Source of the DNA: Neodiprion pinetum
Lineage: Eukaryota; Arthropoda; Insecta; Hymenoptera; Diprionidae
NCBI RefSeq assembly: GCF_021155775.2
Contig: NC_060235.2
Location: forward strand, 34,698,607-34,762,606
Length of the DNA: 64,000 nt
Direction: 5' to 3'
In this document: positions 50,351 to 64,000 of the stretch, one piece after another
Layout of the letters: the number at the start of each line of letters is the position of its first letter
How positions within the stretch are numbered: position 1 is the stretch's first letter
Made by a program: the position numbers and the translations under genes
The notes under the pieces: model-generated
Seen by the model: the letters and a program-made list of their open reading frames with translations, nothing else
Told to the model about the DNA's origin: nothing
The model's database searches: none

Positions 50351-53300
50351 CATTATCCTTGTAGAAGATAAAGAAGCATCGCGTTTTCTTTACAAGACTT
50401 GAACCTTCACTCCGGTGAACGGCTACGGTTTCACGGGACCCGAGGCTCGTTGTATGCAGGTCGTTTGAGTAATCTGCCGTTGACGAGTTATTGTACAATA
50501 AGAAGGATCAGTCTGCCGACGTTCAGACTTCGAACCTACGGGGGTAATAATTTGCAAATGCGAGCGCGCTAGTCATATATTGAAATTTAGTAGACGTAAA
50601 TTGAACATTCCGTCACACCATAAACGTGTTGGGTAAGATGTATGTACGTCTACGATAGTGAAGTATCCTCCTCTCGCTTCCTTTGTGCACATACCTACCT
50701 GTACCGACATCTATTTATATCTGTATCTCGTTGTGGAGTAATATACCTAATAAGTAATGCGCAATGATTAATACATAAGAAAGACCATGGAGCACGTTGT
50801 AAAAAAAATTACTCGTTATACCTGGACCCCAATAAATCAGTGGTAAAATTTTGATCACGCAAACTTAATTCCAGGTGTTATCATCGTCGTACATATTCGT
50901 TGTTGCAGGTACGTAATTACTTTTGGAGGGGAACGACGAATAATTGAGTATCGATAAAGCTGACATTAGTGTGGCTAATAAGTGATTTTCCCAATTAACG
51001 TGGACGGACCAGTGTGGATACTCGTTTGCGTAAAGGCCAGGAACAAACTGGCTGATTACAATCATGTTTAATAAACGAATGGCTCATGCCTTGGGTAAAT
51101 ACCGGCATGAAGAACTGAAACCATATAAATTATTTGCCTTCCGGATTTCGCGTATTTTACGATCTGTGAGAAGGACTCGGTTCACGTATAACGTATAAGT
51201 ATTATTTCGGCAATCTTTTTGGCGTTTCGTCTGCAGTAGCTCGATACCTCTATACACAATTATTATTCGCTTGGTATCGCTGAAGGCATCGCGGGCTGAA
51301 TCTTTTTACCCGAGGCCACGACAGCGAAATGGATAGTAACACGATTCTATCGATCGGGATTAAACAACCTTATACTCGTACTTGAGAATATCCCCTAGTT
51401 GCGTTACATCGCGGGTAAGGCACGATTCTAGTATTTAAAGAGTCGAGGATACGTACGTCGTTCAGGTATACGCGACATACATTTGTTACAGGAGAGGAGT
51501 TCGCCGCCGATGCGCGATGCGGCGGTGTTTCGTCTGGTGCAGGGGATAGGTACCTTATAGGAAGTGGTGGTGCTTGTCGGCAAATGCTTCAGGTGAAATG
51601 CGACTGCAGCTTCTTTTACGAGAGGTTTCCTCGGGCAGCTGCGATATCTAAAATCTAATGCATAGATTCATCGTAAGCAAGACGTTCCCGATTCCAAGGT
51701 TTCTCGAGACGAGACAAACAAGTTGGAATAACGAGGGAAAAAGTACGAAGAGAGACGAGTAAAAAATTGACCTTAGCCTGGCATTAATCTGGGATCATCT
51801 CCACTTACGCGACCGTCTCTACCTGCGGTTACTCTGCACTTGCTTTTTTCTAAATCAATATCCGACGGGAAAATTTATTGACGTTCCTACTATATGGATA
51901 CCGGTGCAATGTTATCTAGGTACATCTATAATAAGGATCTTGATGAGAAGAAAAATTGTACGAATAAATATGGACTTCCGAGCACGACACCAGACGCCGG
52001 CAATCTTGTCAGAGTGCAGAGAAAGAGAGAAGAGGGGCGATTCGCAGGACTTGAATGAATAAAACGCAATCTTCAATTACTACCGTAAAATTGATAACGA
52101 GAAGAAAATTAAACAAACGATTGGTTAAGTTGAGAGTTGAACGGGACGTTCCCGCGGATAATCGGAAACTTTCAAGGAATTCCAAGAGACTTCGGAACGG
52201 ACGGTATATCAAAGAGATATCCTAGTGCTATCAAGTTTTATCTTAGGGATACCGCACTGTGTAAATCATAACTCCGCGTCACCGTTGTTAGTAATGAAGA
52301 TCTCACTTCTTCTGGCGGCGAGTGGCGCTTCGAGTTATATTTTCCAAGTACGTACGGGCATGTAGGTAGGCGCATGTACACTTACCTTTGGAGTTTGGCG
52401 GGGAAAGGGGAACCGACTGCCACAGCCATATTTGTAACTTCAGCGCTATGCGATAATTGTGGCAGATTTTCTTTTTTACATTTCCATCAATCGAATCGAC
52501 AGACGCATGTCAAGAAACGATCTGATCTAGTTCTAGACACGTGTTGGGAATCGATACTGCCAGTTTGTACGTGGCAATACTCTTTTATGAATAATCGTCG
52601 GATATACCTTACAGCCTTGTGCAATGTCGAAACACCGGAGTCCTTCCATTATTTATAATTTTGTAACGATTGCAAAGCAGGCGGCGATTAACCGGAAATT
52701 TCCTGTAATTCAAACAATTTGATACGCTGGTTTGACCAACTATCCCTGTGGATAAAAGTTTCTGCAAATTTATTGCGACCTTTTCAATCCTTGGACTAAA
52801 TTTGCCACGCGAACTATTCTCCGTTGTTTCCGTTTGGGAAATAGCGAGCATTCATTGCTTTCTACAACGATGGGTATACTGGGTCATGTTGTGATCTATC
52901 AAAAAGATTGGCAGGATATCTTTTGGGGCACACGCATCAAAATGTTTGCTTGCTGCATGCTGTTCACCCGAGCAGTGGCGCAACACTGACAGCGCTATTA
53001 AAGATTATCGTTACGATATTAGCTGTCGATTAAATCTTACGTGAGGCTCAAACAACTATGCGAACAGCCTGGAACAAAGAGGATGTGGTCAGAATTCCGT
53101 TACATCCGCCGTGTAATTCGTACAATTCATGCTTCCGAAACGGGTTCCATGCTGAGCATATATTGGATTCAACGATAGATATAATCTCGTAGTTGAACTA
53201 ATCGGCAAATACATTGATCCAAAATTTCTTCACCACGTAAATTGAATATCCATTTCTCGATTCTTTTGAGTGTAACTGAAGGAAGTAGCGAATTTCAATT

Positions 53301-56300
53301 AAATCGGTTCAATTGTGTGCAGCTTTCGCATTTGCGTTCTATCATGCAAGCTTTCGAACGTAAGATGCGATTCGAACCACCGCAGTTCACGAAAGACTTC
53401 TGACATCTAACTGGAGGATTCCAAAATTACGAAAATTTACAGCAAACGACATCCAATTGGCACGACAATCACTTTTAGTACAAATATACTTTTACCAAGT
53501 AGAGAGAAGCTCCTCAACGATCGTGTAACTTTCACCTGATCGTTATACGTCACAGGACTGTACGTAATTAACTACTGTAATGATGTTATGTGCGAAAAAA
53601 TAAAAGAATTATCGCTGCGCTCACCCCTTCACAGATACCTACTCGACACTTTCTCGGCTGGACATCGGACTAAATTGCAGAAGGCTCGAAGGCACGGGAG
53701 GTTGAGCTGTTCGAGCAGCGAGCGACTGTAAACGCACGCGATCCTTTCTTCGAAATTAATGAAAAACCACTTCTCTATATTGTCAAGATGGCGGGATTAT
53801 TAATTGTTCATCGTAGATGGCTCGCACACGTGGTCGGAGTGGTCGAGTCGCTGTAGAGCGCCGGCCTGTTTCTTCTTACCCGCACCATTCCTTATATACA
53901 AACGCGTTTGTGTAAGCTTTTTACCGCGCACCGCGTCCAGGAACCTGGAACACTGCCAGGTTCTTGGAGTCCTAGGAGTCTGAATGCGCGTCCGAAACGA
54001 CGCGTAGCCTGGGCTCTGTATACGACGGCGGTGTAATTCACCAGGCGCAATAATGTTTAACAATTTTTCTTTCGTTTTTGTCCTTGTTATTGTTTCGAAC
54101 ACAGTTGTTGCTGCTATTTGATCGCAGAAAAATTTCGGGCGAAAGATTCATGGATCTAAATTCTGTGGGTAGGTATCGCTATCAGGCTACTAAGTTGGAG
54201 TTGATTATTGAAACCGGGGTTTAACGGCGATTGTAGCAGAACGTTCACACCCGCTAATATCGCGACTATACATGTATAGAGCCGAGAGGCTCTCTAGATC
54301 GCGTTACTTACGAAGTCTACACCCAACTCTATAAATCTCGGGGAGCGGAACGGCGTTGCAGCTTCACAAGCTTCAGCGTCGTATCCACGGACACAGCCAG
54401 GATATTCCCAAGGGAACAGTCTTTACGATCGGCATAGGATTGCTCCAGCTTTAATTAGATTTGTTGTTCCAGTTATCGCTATTAACTCTCAGCCACACCT
54501 GATCAATGGTCGTGTAATTATCCGGTTTCCCCGCACTCTATAGTTAGATCCAATTTTATACGATATTCAACGTCGATCAGTTTGAATTACTACATGCGGC
54601 AATTAAGATTCAATCCCACAATCGTTGTGTTCACTTACGGTTTTTTACTTCTTACACCGCGGCGTCAGGGTTTCTAGACAATAAATTGATAAAATTTCCA
54701 TAATCTCGTGCAGCGGGATTACTTTCGTACCTTTCCCGGAATCATCGTGATTAACAAGCGCGAGTTGAATAATAGTAACCAACAGACACGAATCTTGAAA
54801 AGTAAAAATTATAATTTTATCACACGGTCATTAGAAAGGATTTTCACCTTCATCTCGCGTGATCCCGATCCTCTTCATTTGCCAACGTTCAAGAATCCCG
54901 CTCGCGATCATGTGTTGCAGAGGTGCGAGTGTATAATGGCAACCCGCGGATGGCAGGTCAGCCATTGCAAGTCTATTGCGAATTTGCTCCGTCTAGAATT
55001 CCGCTACCAGCAATTGCACACGATCAAGTTACACCGCACAGCCGAGGATCCGCTTCCGAAGAATCCTGCGAATGTTGCAACGATATACCCAGCGGCGGAG
55101 ATCGAGGATTTTGAGTAACGCCTGGAGGGCATTTATCATAGCGGAACAAGCTCGCTTTACAGAATTATGTTGGCGTAGGTGAGCGGTGGATACCGTGGAA
55201 CCGCGACTGCCGTGTTAGCACGGGCGGCATGGCAGTGGCACTGCAGGGTTTGCCGAGAGTTATAAGTAGCCGGTGGTGCACACATCGCGGCTACACGAGC
55301 CCGTGGATTTCATATTTCAGTAGTCGTAACAGTAACGCCGAGGCATTAGTCTAGTTTCGCTGGAATTACCGCGGTGCCTGCCCGCGGGATAAATTACACC
55401 GCGAATTATAGATGCTACATTCGTTTGCCCCTCGGCGCCCTTCGACTACTCTCCACCCTCATGCATATTATACGGGAATAATGCGGACCACTTAGCATCC
55501 GATGTAAGTACGCTCGGCAATGTACGCTCTTTGTGTGCGGGGGATACCCGCCGTTTCCAATTTTATTATATCATATTATGATAGGCCGACCTGCGAATGC
55601 GTCACGATTTCGCTTCCCGATTACCGCCGCATGGGTATGAATCCTGGGTACAGCGGTCATTTCGCAACGCGGGCAAGACGCTAGGTTTCGCGCCAAGGGC
55701 AGTTCGCCGAGAGACTTGGGTGCAACGTGTGCATCCACGTAGAGCTTACATCCGTACCCGCGTATTTCGCAACGACTAATACTTACTATAAATTATATAT
55801 ACACGACGCATACGTAGGTAGCTTCATTCTTTCGGTCGTTTATCCCGTTAACAGGTGTAACCTTTACCTGCACGCTGGAACCTACCGAAGCATTACACAT
55901 GCGTGAATAACGTAGCTGTTCGTAGGCCTCCCTTTCTTTCTCCTGCGAAGTGTATCCATAAATGCTCCAGCCCAAACTGACCGGCACTGACTTTAATTAT
56001 CCCCATTCAACGTCACAAAATTTTATGCCCCACTGTTAGCCTCCGCAGCCTCTCGTTGTATCGAGTAATCGTAATATTACGGGTAAATATTGTAACCATT
56101 TTTATGGAGGGGCTCGCGGGCAGAAATGGACCCGGATTGGTTCAGAGCTCGATTTTAAATAGTCGCCGAATCCTTGAAAAATTATACATATCATGGATTA
56201 GTAGGTGGACATTGGGATCGATTCTACGATGATCACAGGTAGGCTGGAACAAATAAAATAAGGTAAACGGTGAAAACTACGTTTTCTCAATTTTAATCTC

Positions 56301-56317
56301 ATAACCCTGCCAAATAC
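50351..56317. other. Non-genic stretch
   Basis: No supported gene. A 136-codon plus frame at 54,708 overlaps a second open frame and has no domain. Confidence 0.5.
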
Positions 56318-56470
<153 letters not shown>

Positions 56471-56870
56471 ATATCTAAAATATGTGACCATCGGCTTCAA
56501 TAATAATAAAATCTATAGATGTATATATATATAAGTGTAATGTTGTGCTGCCACACGTACGCGATGCTTTTGAATATATATTATATACACACACAACCCA
56601 ACAATTTGATATTTAACGTAACACATGTATCGATCATTATTATGTCCGATTTGCATATATAATATAATTATATATTTTACTCCTATTAGGAATCATGGGC
56701 CAATATCAAATATTTATTCAATATTTCATCGTACTTACAGTATGTCGTAAAAAAAACACAAAGAAAAAAACGTAAAGAGACAAATAATAAAAAAAAAAAG
56801 AAAACAACAATTTATCTAATAGATTAATGAATTCTACTATTTTTTCGCAGGATACACGCATATTGATAAC

Positions 56871-56892
56871 GTATATATATATATATATATAT
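56871..56892. repeat. (TA)n microsatellite
   Basis: About ten TA units in AT-rich DNA. Confidence 0.9.
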
Positions 56893-57098
56893 GTTTTTTA
56901 AATTGTCATACAATAAATAAATTATTCCAAATCAAATATACGCATCAATTAATAACAATTATATATATAAGAATATAATAATTACAACCTCATTTACATA
57001 ATTTATTATAGATAATATATAGGGTATTACGCTCGTAAACCTCTACTAATGTGAGAACGCGTGATACGTAATATAAAAAATTCTTCAAGCAACGCATA

Positions 57099-57169
57099 GT
57101 AGCAGTAATAGTAATAGTAGTACAGTATTAGGAGTAGTAGTGGTAGTGGTAGTGGTAGTGGTAGTAGTC

Positions 57170-57202
<33 letters not shown>

Positions 57203-57204
57203 AA
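57099..57204. repeat. (GTA)n/(GTG)-type microsatellite
   Basis: Interrupted AGT triplets, then five GTGGTA-like hexamers, then about nine pure AGT triplets. Confidence 0.9.
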
Positions 57205-60200
57205 AACTTGAAATGTTGAAAATAATGCCTTTTTTATGCAGTGATCGCGGTAATATATTATTATTGTTCTACATCATTTTTCTATTCAACGTAAAATATT
57301 ATCATTATTACTTAACGATTAATAGTTAGTGGCGCGCTGATACGCTGCTCTTGTATTTCCGATTTGAACGCGTTGCTTGTCCGTTTCGAGCTACCCGAAC
57401 ACCCGCGATATATAGTCGGTAAAAGTGTCTCATATGCATTCAGTCGTAACACTCAACGACTTGCAAATACAGCTTTTACCTGTATGTATCAGTGGTGCCC
57501 TGCTCGAATTGTTTTGCAAAACGTCGATCCTCTCCGCAGTACGCCATTCGCTTTGACTGACCTCATTTTAAAGTTATCATCGGCATCTCGAGAGACTAGC
57601 CGGAAAAGCGAATGGAGTACTTTGCGGTATCGATCAAGAGAAAATTGGAAATTTCGCGGCATCCGGCGCGCCGTATAGTGTATAAATCCGTGCGAGATCC
57701 GAGAGAGAATTACTGGCCCCCATTAGTTGTATCGATGAAACTCATAATATTATCATGATATAGGGTATAATGCATTTATTACACGTTATATGTATATTAT
57801 ATCCGTTATCCATGTATATGAATTTCTTTTCTCCTTACATACTTACTAGCTTTACAAACTTTTTACAATAATTAGATATTATATTACCAGCTTACGAACT
57901 AGTAGTTCAAGTCAATATCGTTATTATTATGTGAACTCTGTCAAATGTTTATTATTATTACATGATATCTACGCAATATACACTTCGACTATACTTTATC
58001 ATGAGATAATTATAGCTCAAAAAATATTGCTAAAGTTGTAAAAAGCTTTCGTCTTCTCAATGTCCAAGCCCTCTACAGCCGAGATTGCGACTCTACTAAT
58101 TGAGTGCCGTTACAACGTATTGTCTGTTTGTATTCATTACAGCGTTTCAATCATTTTTATTATTCACTTATTTATTGATTTTTTTTCTCTAAATACGTAC
58201 AAAAGCACCAAATAGGTTTGAGCAGTTAGGAGTACATGTAGGTACACAACATTTCGGTTGTAAGTATTAGTTTTATCGAGCTTCGTATTTTACATTATAT
58301 GACTGGCCTAAAAACGGCATCATGATGCTAAATACACTTGAAAATGATACCGTGGCTACTTCATCTGTCTTCTAGGTTCTCGAAATGAAATCTGCGAAAA
58401 AATCTGCAGGTGCAGTCGGTTCTATTTTTGTGTTGCTTTCTCAATTCATCTTTTAGTTCGTCAGTTAATATTTTTCGTAGAGAAACAATTTACGCATCAC
58501 TGAACGCGGGTAAAATTATCTAAATAAAAGTTTATTAAAAAATTGAACCAAATACTGGCCGAGCGCTCATAGCGTGCAGTAGAATTATGCGAGACTTGAA
58601 ATGTTTGAAATTCGACCGAGGTTGGCAATAACAGGCATAAGAAAAAGTTAGAGAAATTTCGGTGTCGCATAATCACGGTCAAGATTCTTCACCCATCGAA
58701 TCGACCGAGTATAAGATTAATTGATTAGTCGTTTACTACTCGCGTCTCTCTTAAGGCACTTGAAATGCAAATATCGTATCGTTGGGTGGGGCCCTCAAAG
58801 CAAACGGTTTTGCGTTCAACTGAAACGATCCTTCGCCTACTTCCTATCCATTCATAGATGACCATCTAGGGAAAATTGAATGGGCGTGAGTATTACCATA
58901 AGAAATAAGCTGGAGGGGCTTAGGCTTGATTTTATGGACATCTGGTCAGGTTTCTGCTTGACTTTTGTACAGCATTGCCGGTATTGAGACACGCCGTGCA
59001 GTTGCATGTTTAAAGAGCCAAAATCGCTGGATCATATGACAAAAACTGCGAAACTGCAGGGATTACACGCATAATTACTGGCAGGTGTCAAGACTGTTCC
59101 AGGGTCCGCACGTCGCTGCACATGGTGCATCATTACAGTCCGATAAAAAATGGAAGAAAAGAGCAAAATTAAATAGAAAAAAATAGGCGAGGTCGAAACG
59201 ACGCCGTATTGGCTGAATCGCGATTACCATACGGAGATGAGAGACGCGCCTGAAAATCGAATAAATGACAATGGTCAAATGCGGTGCCGTCGGGAGACGA
59301 GGGGCATCGCTCATCACGCAAGCTGTACTCGAGTTACTAACGCCTTCAGGCCGCTCAAGAAATTCCTTAAAAGGAAGTTACAACGATATCACTCATCGGG
59401 ATCGGGTCGAGCTCTTCTTGGGTGGCGGGCCGGGCGGGTCCTCGGCTTCGGTATTGAATTTCATAACTCCAAAGAGACACCGAAATTAATGTAATCTACG
59501 TCCTCGCGATAAACCCCGCCGCGCTGTTCCCATTCTTCACTCGCCGCGGTGCGCGGGTTTGAGAGTTTTGAAAAATCAACGGAAGGTATGGATTTTGGAA
59601 AAACGAATGGAAACGATGGGCCGAATATACGCAGGTGTTGCGGAATTTAAGGTGAATGCAGTTTCTCAAGGCACTACAGTAACTGAAGTATGTATACAAC
59701 GGCATAGCTTAACAGACTACTATTGGACTCCTTAATCTTATTCAAGGCACTATTTCCTATATGATAAAGTAGCGTATGCGATAAAGTTAATTGATTATTA
59801 TTATTGTTATTTTTTTTTTCTCATTTTGCTTTTCTTCTCTATAGTATATGTAATCTTATACGTAGAGGTTTTAGGATAACTGGCTCTAGTATATACTGGC
59901 ATCTTGTTCCATTGTTTCAAAGTTTCTCTATCTTTAGTATATTTATTAATTATCGTTATTCATCGTTAAGAAAAATAAAATATTAGCTAATCGATAATGA
60001 ACGCGCTGTACAGCCGATTTACAGAGCGTAAGTGTGTGTCTGTTACACGGACGATACTGAACTCATCCGTGTCGCTTTTTTCGCAACGCTCTCCTTTTTC
60101 TCTATCTACCTCCCCCTTCTCCCAGCCCTGTCACATTTGTGGCAGTTCTTTGCAATCGGCGGTGCGACGAAAGCTAAAATTATTTTACAAACTAAAAGAA

Positions 60201-61909
60201 TGCTAGATTTATTAACTTATTTATTTTTATTTAACTTGTAAAGTTTTTACGGTTGTCTAGAGTGCAAAATATTACGTACAAAACTTAAGACAAATGAAGT
60301 TTGCGAAAGATTAAAACGTCCGGTGAACGCGTTTTTGAGTGTTGAAATTCGCGCGTCCTTGCGATTCATACCGAGATTTTCATTTAGGCATCTTCCAGTA
60401 TCATCAACAGAAGTGCATGAAAATTTTGAGCTGAGATTAAATAAGTATGTAGGTACATATCGAATTCGCTAGATCGAAGTATAACATAGTTATAGGTACT
60501 TACGATATACTGTCCGTTAACTGGCATTCTATCATAATAGTATAGATTTTTTAAATTTAATTTTACACTTTTAATTTAGAACGTCTATTGCTTGAATATA
60601 CAAATATATATACCTATATATATTCAGATCGAATCTGTCAATCGATCGCGAAAAAACAATTGCGTACGGTATGTAATACCATATATATTATTATTGTTTC
60701 GGGACGCGACAGAGATTACGTAGTACGAAATTAGTTTCGCAAAGATTCGAGAGAGGTCTTGACTGATCCATTGCAGTGATTTACGCATACAGACGTCTAA
60801 TACTGGCTCTTAGAATTTACAGATTCATCGATTGTCCATTCCTAAACGCGAAATTCTTTGTGCATTTTGAATAGTTTCTAAAATTCACCCTAATTATTTA
60901 TTTTAATTTACTCAATTTTGTTTTCACATTGCTTATTAGATTCATCACGATTGTATATTTCATTTAACTGAGCATGCTAAGTCCCAAGCTCCGTTATCGG
61001 AGTTTTACTTTATTTATTTAGTAACATACTTTAATTATTTATTCGTAATCGTTATTATTTATCCTAAATATTGTATTATTACTGGCTCTATTTTTTTTTT
61101 TAATTCAATATTCTTCACTTTTTTTTCCTCTTCCCTTGTCAGTGGATCATTACTATAACGCTCTAGACTAGTTGAGCTGGCCTTATTTAATCGTATCAAG
61201 TTAATTGGAATTGGAACGAATTATTAAAAAATTAAGCTAAAAATGGAGAATTCTTTACCATCGTATGACGTTTATCGTGCTGAACCCGCAGCGGTTTTTA
61301 TTTAGTTATTTATTTATTTTTTTTTCATCTTTCCACCATTTTCATTTTTTTTTTTCTTCTTCTGAAATACTAACTTTTCGATTAAAATATTGTTGCGTAA
61401 TTGAAATTCTTCGTTTGAACAGTTTCTGCACGGAGCATCCGTACCTGTAACAAACTGCGGCCAATCCGTGATCGCGTGGTTTTATACCCCTGGCCGTAAC
61501 TGAACCGAGGTTTGCGCGGACTGATATACGTATATGTAAAATAACACACAAATTTGAATACCATACAGCGTTGAATTTTAAAGTACGGCGCTACCTGGAT
61601 ATACGTACGTATGTATACTACATTTATCATATGTATATTGTAGTGGATTTGTTCATACGTCAAGGTAAAACCACTCAACTAAATCGTTTCCCTCTTTCAT
61701 TCTAAGACTTCTAAATCTAGTGAACGTTTTTATTTAATCTTTTTATTTATTTTGTTTTTCTAGTGCTCCCCTCCTCGACCCGTCCTCACCTGGCAGGCAT
61801 ATCGTGTAGTCTCTCCTCGGGGAGGGGCTCATCAGGTCCCGAATGTACTCGAACGTCGTAGCTGTAGGATTCTTCTTCGGCTTTCGACGTAACGCGGCCG
61901 CGACGACGA
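57205..61909 (-). other. AT-rich stretch, possibly KLF 3' UTR and downstream DNA
   Basis: On the minus strand this follows directly after the KLF stop codon. It is AT-rich with many AATAAA-like sites on that strand (TTTATT on plus, for example near 61,030 and 61,740). Part of it must be 3' UTR, but how much cannot be read from sequence. No coding frame is supported. Confidence 0.4.
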
Positions 61910-62082
61910 TCAGTGCCTCTTCATATGGAGAGACAAGTGATCGCTCCTTGAAAAGGAACGCTGACAAAGGTGGCACTTGAACGGTTTTTGACCGGTATGC
62001 TTTCGGTAATGCCGCGTCAATTCGTCCGACCTCGCAAACTTCCACGTGCATCCCACCCACGTGCACTGATACGGCTTTTCCC
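61910..62082 (-). CDS. Kruppel-like factor, last coding exon (zinc fingers 2 and 3)
   Basis: The exon opens after an acceptor (TTATCCTTACAG) with GEKPYQC, the linker between the first and second fingers. Finger 2 follows (C-x4-C, FARSDELTRHYRKH), then the linker TGQKPFKC, then finger 3 (C-x2-C, FSRSDHLSLHMKRH), and a TGA directly after the last His at 61,910-61,912. Three C-terminal C2H2 fingers with the RSDELTRH and RSDHL helices define the KLF/Sp family of GC-box and CACCC-box binding regulators. The RKHTG form and absence of the Sp-type linker favour KLF1-8-like members over Sp or KLF9/13-like ones. Finger 1 and the N-terminal regulatory region are not in the window, so the preceding intron exceeds 1.9 kb. 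Which insect KLF this is remains open. Confidence 0.92.
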
Positions 62083-64000
62083 CTGTAAGGATAAAACGGG
62101 GAGAAAAAAAGATTAATTCTCGATTCGCTACCGCGTGCGGCCGAACATGACTGCAAACGCGTTTTTCGCATGCACGATGTGCACAAGTCGTGCGAAGGGT
62201 CGACCCACGCCGCCACATGAGGTCGTCGACGGATGGTGAGTTGTTCCCTTCGACGACGACGGAAATAACGGTTCATACCGATGAGATAATGCACCGTCGT
62301 GATCGGCATGGCACGCATGTACCTTGTGCCTACCTTCGGCCGCGATCTAACTCACATGCAGCCGGAACCCCGCGCCCCGAGTAAAACCGAATGACATGCA
62401 TACTGGTCGTTTTGCGGTGGAATTCCTGACCCCAGCGACTCGCCGGCGAAATATGGTGATTGGGATTCGTTTGAACTCGACTCGTTTTTTTGTCAAATGC
62501 CCGCCTGTTTCCCGATTAGACCTGAGATAACGACAGGGTGTACTTAAGAGTCGAGAAAAAAAACGAGAAAAAAAATAAAAAAATTAAACAAGCAACCACT
62601 CTGATCGATAGACGAACTCCGAGGAGGGTGAATACGGATTGACCTCTGTATTCACCCTTCGCGTCACGAGGAAGAGAACGAGGATTCGAATAGGCATCGG
62701 TAAAATATCGAGCAATGACGATCCGCGATAGAAATCTCTCCGGCGGTGCTTTGTGTATACTCTCTGTGGCTCTTGTACGGCCATCTTCTTCGTATTACTT
62801 TTCAGACAAACAAACAGATTTCAGGGGAACGATCATTCGTTACGATATCCCAACGAGATTTAGAATAATTCTGCTCGCGTACCTGCATGATACAAGCAAA
62901 TTCGTATTATTATACTCGGAGAAATTTCAAGCGCGGCACACGGGAAGTGTTTTTAAAGACGTGGGATAAGGTGCACGTCCGAGTCCATAATTGTGAGAGA
63001 TATGGGCGATATGAGGATTTAATGGTAACGATCATTTATCACTTGGTATTTTTTGTTCCTCCTATTTCAATTAATTTATTTTCCTTTCTCGCAGAAGATC
63101 ATTTAACTCTCCCTCTCTCAAGCTTGATAAAATCATTAACTCTTTTTACCGCAAAGACCTTAAGGCGCATTACCGTTGTCGGTTATTTATACGATCATAA
63201 ATAATATTGTCACGATTTTAATTTGACGCCCAGTAAAACTGTACGTTTATACAAATCGAGTATAAAAAGAAGAGAAAGAAATATTTAAAAAAGTTGGAAT
63301 TTCAACAAAACGAAATGGGTTATTCCGTGGGTAAATCTCGGTGAGAGTCTAAAAAGCACTTCTCGTGTTGCAACGGCTCGTTATTATGATCACGCCGTTG
63401 ATTGTTTCATTTAGTTTTTTGAATACCTCTTCCTACAGAAAACACTATATCTCCGTTACGTTCGAAGTCTCCACGGTTCGCTCAATTTATAAACACCTGG
63501 GAAAAATATATAATAAAGCATAAAGAGAATAAAAAAAATAAATCAAAAACAACAATTAAACCGTTCGTCCGGGGTGAATTTTAACGTAACGGCGAAGCCA
63601 CCCGGTGATTGCCGTGAGTTTCGTTTGCCTCACACGAGCTGCAAGGCACGTTTCACCACCTGTCAATCAAAGTGATTGTTCGCTTGGGCAACGAGCGCGG
63701 AGGGCTCGGATCTGATCGTGATCAGAACCAGAGTGCCCCCTGGGAACTGGGTCTGCCGAGTCCGTCGTGACACCAGTCAACGATCGTAGATCATATTCCA
63801 GGATCAAGTCACCCGTTGCAGACGTTCGCGGGGCGGAGGGAGGTCTTTGACGGGCGTCAATAATGCATAATATTATCAACTTTTACGCAACGAGGCGTGA
63901 TGTATACGTAGGCGTACGTCGTTCTTTTGACGAATGATTCCTCGTTTGATTAACCTTTCTTCAAATATTGTACGTATACGGGCTCGTATACTGCGGTAAG
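62083..64000 (-). other. KLF intron (partial)
   Basis: From the acceptor of the last KLF exon to the window edge I find no frame for the first KLF finger, so the whole stretch is most likely intron. It contains no other supported feature. Confidence 0.6.

Noticed and set aside
50516..50545. tRNA B-box-like GGTTCGAAG on the minus strand
   Set aside because: The flanking bases do not form a T-stem and no acceptor or anticodon arm is found.
54708..55118. 136-codon plus ORF and overlapping 63-codon frame
   Set aside because: Two frames open at once, with no domain in either.

Overview
The window looks like insect nuclear DNA. Its genes have many short GT-AG introns, intergenic DNA is AT-leaning, and old DNA transposons and microsatellites are common. 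A hymenopteran is plausible, but nothing I can read fixes the order.

Three protein-coding loci are supported. (1) A nine-exon minus-strand gene at 22,974-25,585 encodes a 480-residue CLCC1-like (chloride channel CLIC-like) ER membrane protein. (2) A fifteen-exon plus-strand gene at 37,612-42,158 encodes a complete 879-residue MCM2, the replicative helicase subunit. (3) The last coding exon (61,910-62,082, minus strand) of a Kruppel-like zinc-finger factor ends the window; its earlier exons lie beyond 64,000. CLCC1 and MCM2 are divergent (head to head), with 12 kb between their start codons.

Most of that 12 kb gap (25,937-37,244) is a nested inverted-repeat complex resembling a Foldback-type element. 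Related ends of about 330 bp occur four times, two pointing each way. The arms carry a 60-bp tandem array, a 115-bp tandem array (about 18 copies left, 12 right), AT-rich spacer units and a copied exon-like ORF. The centre is a G-rich tract facing its C-rich complement. This is the most unusual structure in the window.

Upstream of CLCC1 (15.1-22.7 kb) lies a belt of decayed elements: a long imperfect hairpin, a LINE-like 3' tail split by another repeat, a broken PIF/Harbinger (HARBI1-like) transposase, a short MITE and a broken THAP-domain gene. There is also one unexplained exon-like ORF. I see no supported gene in 1-15,100 or 42,240-61,900; these hold microsatellites, short chance ORFs and, next to the KLF exon, AT-rich DNA that may be its 3' UTR.
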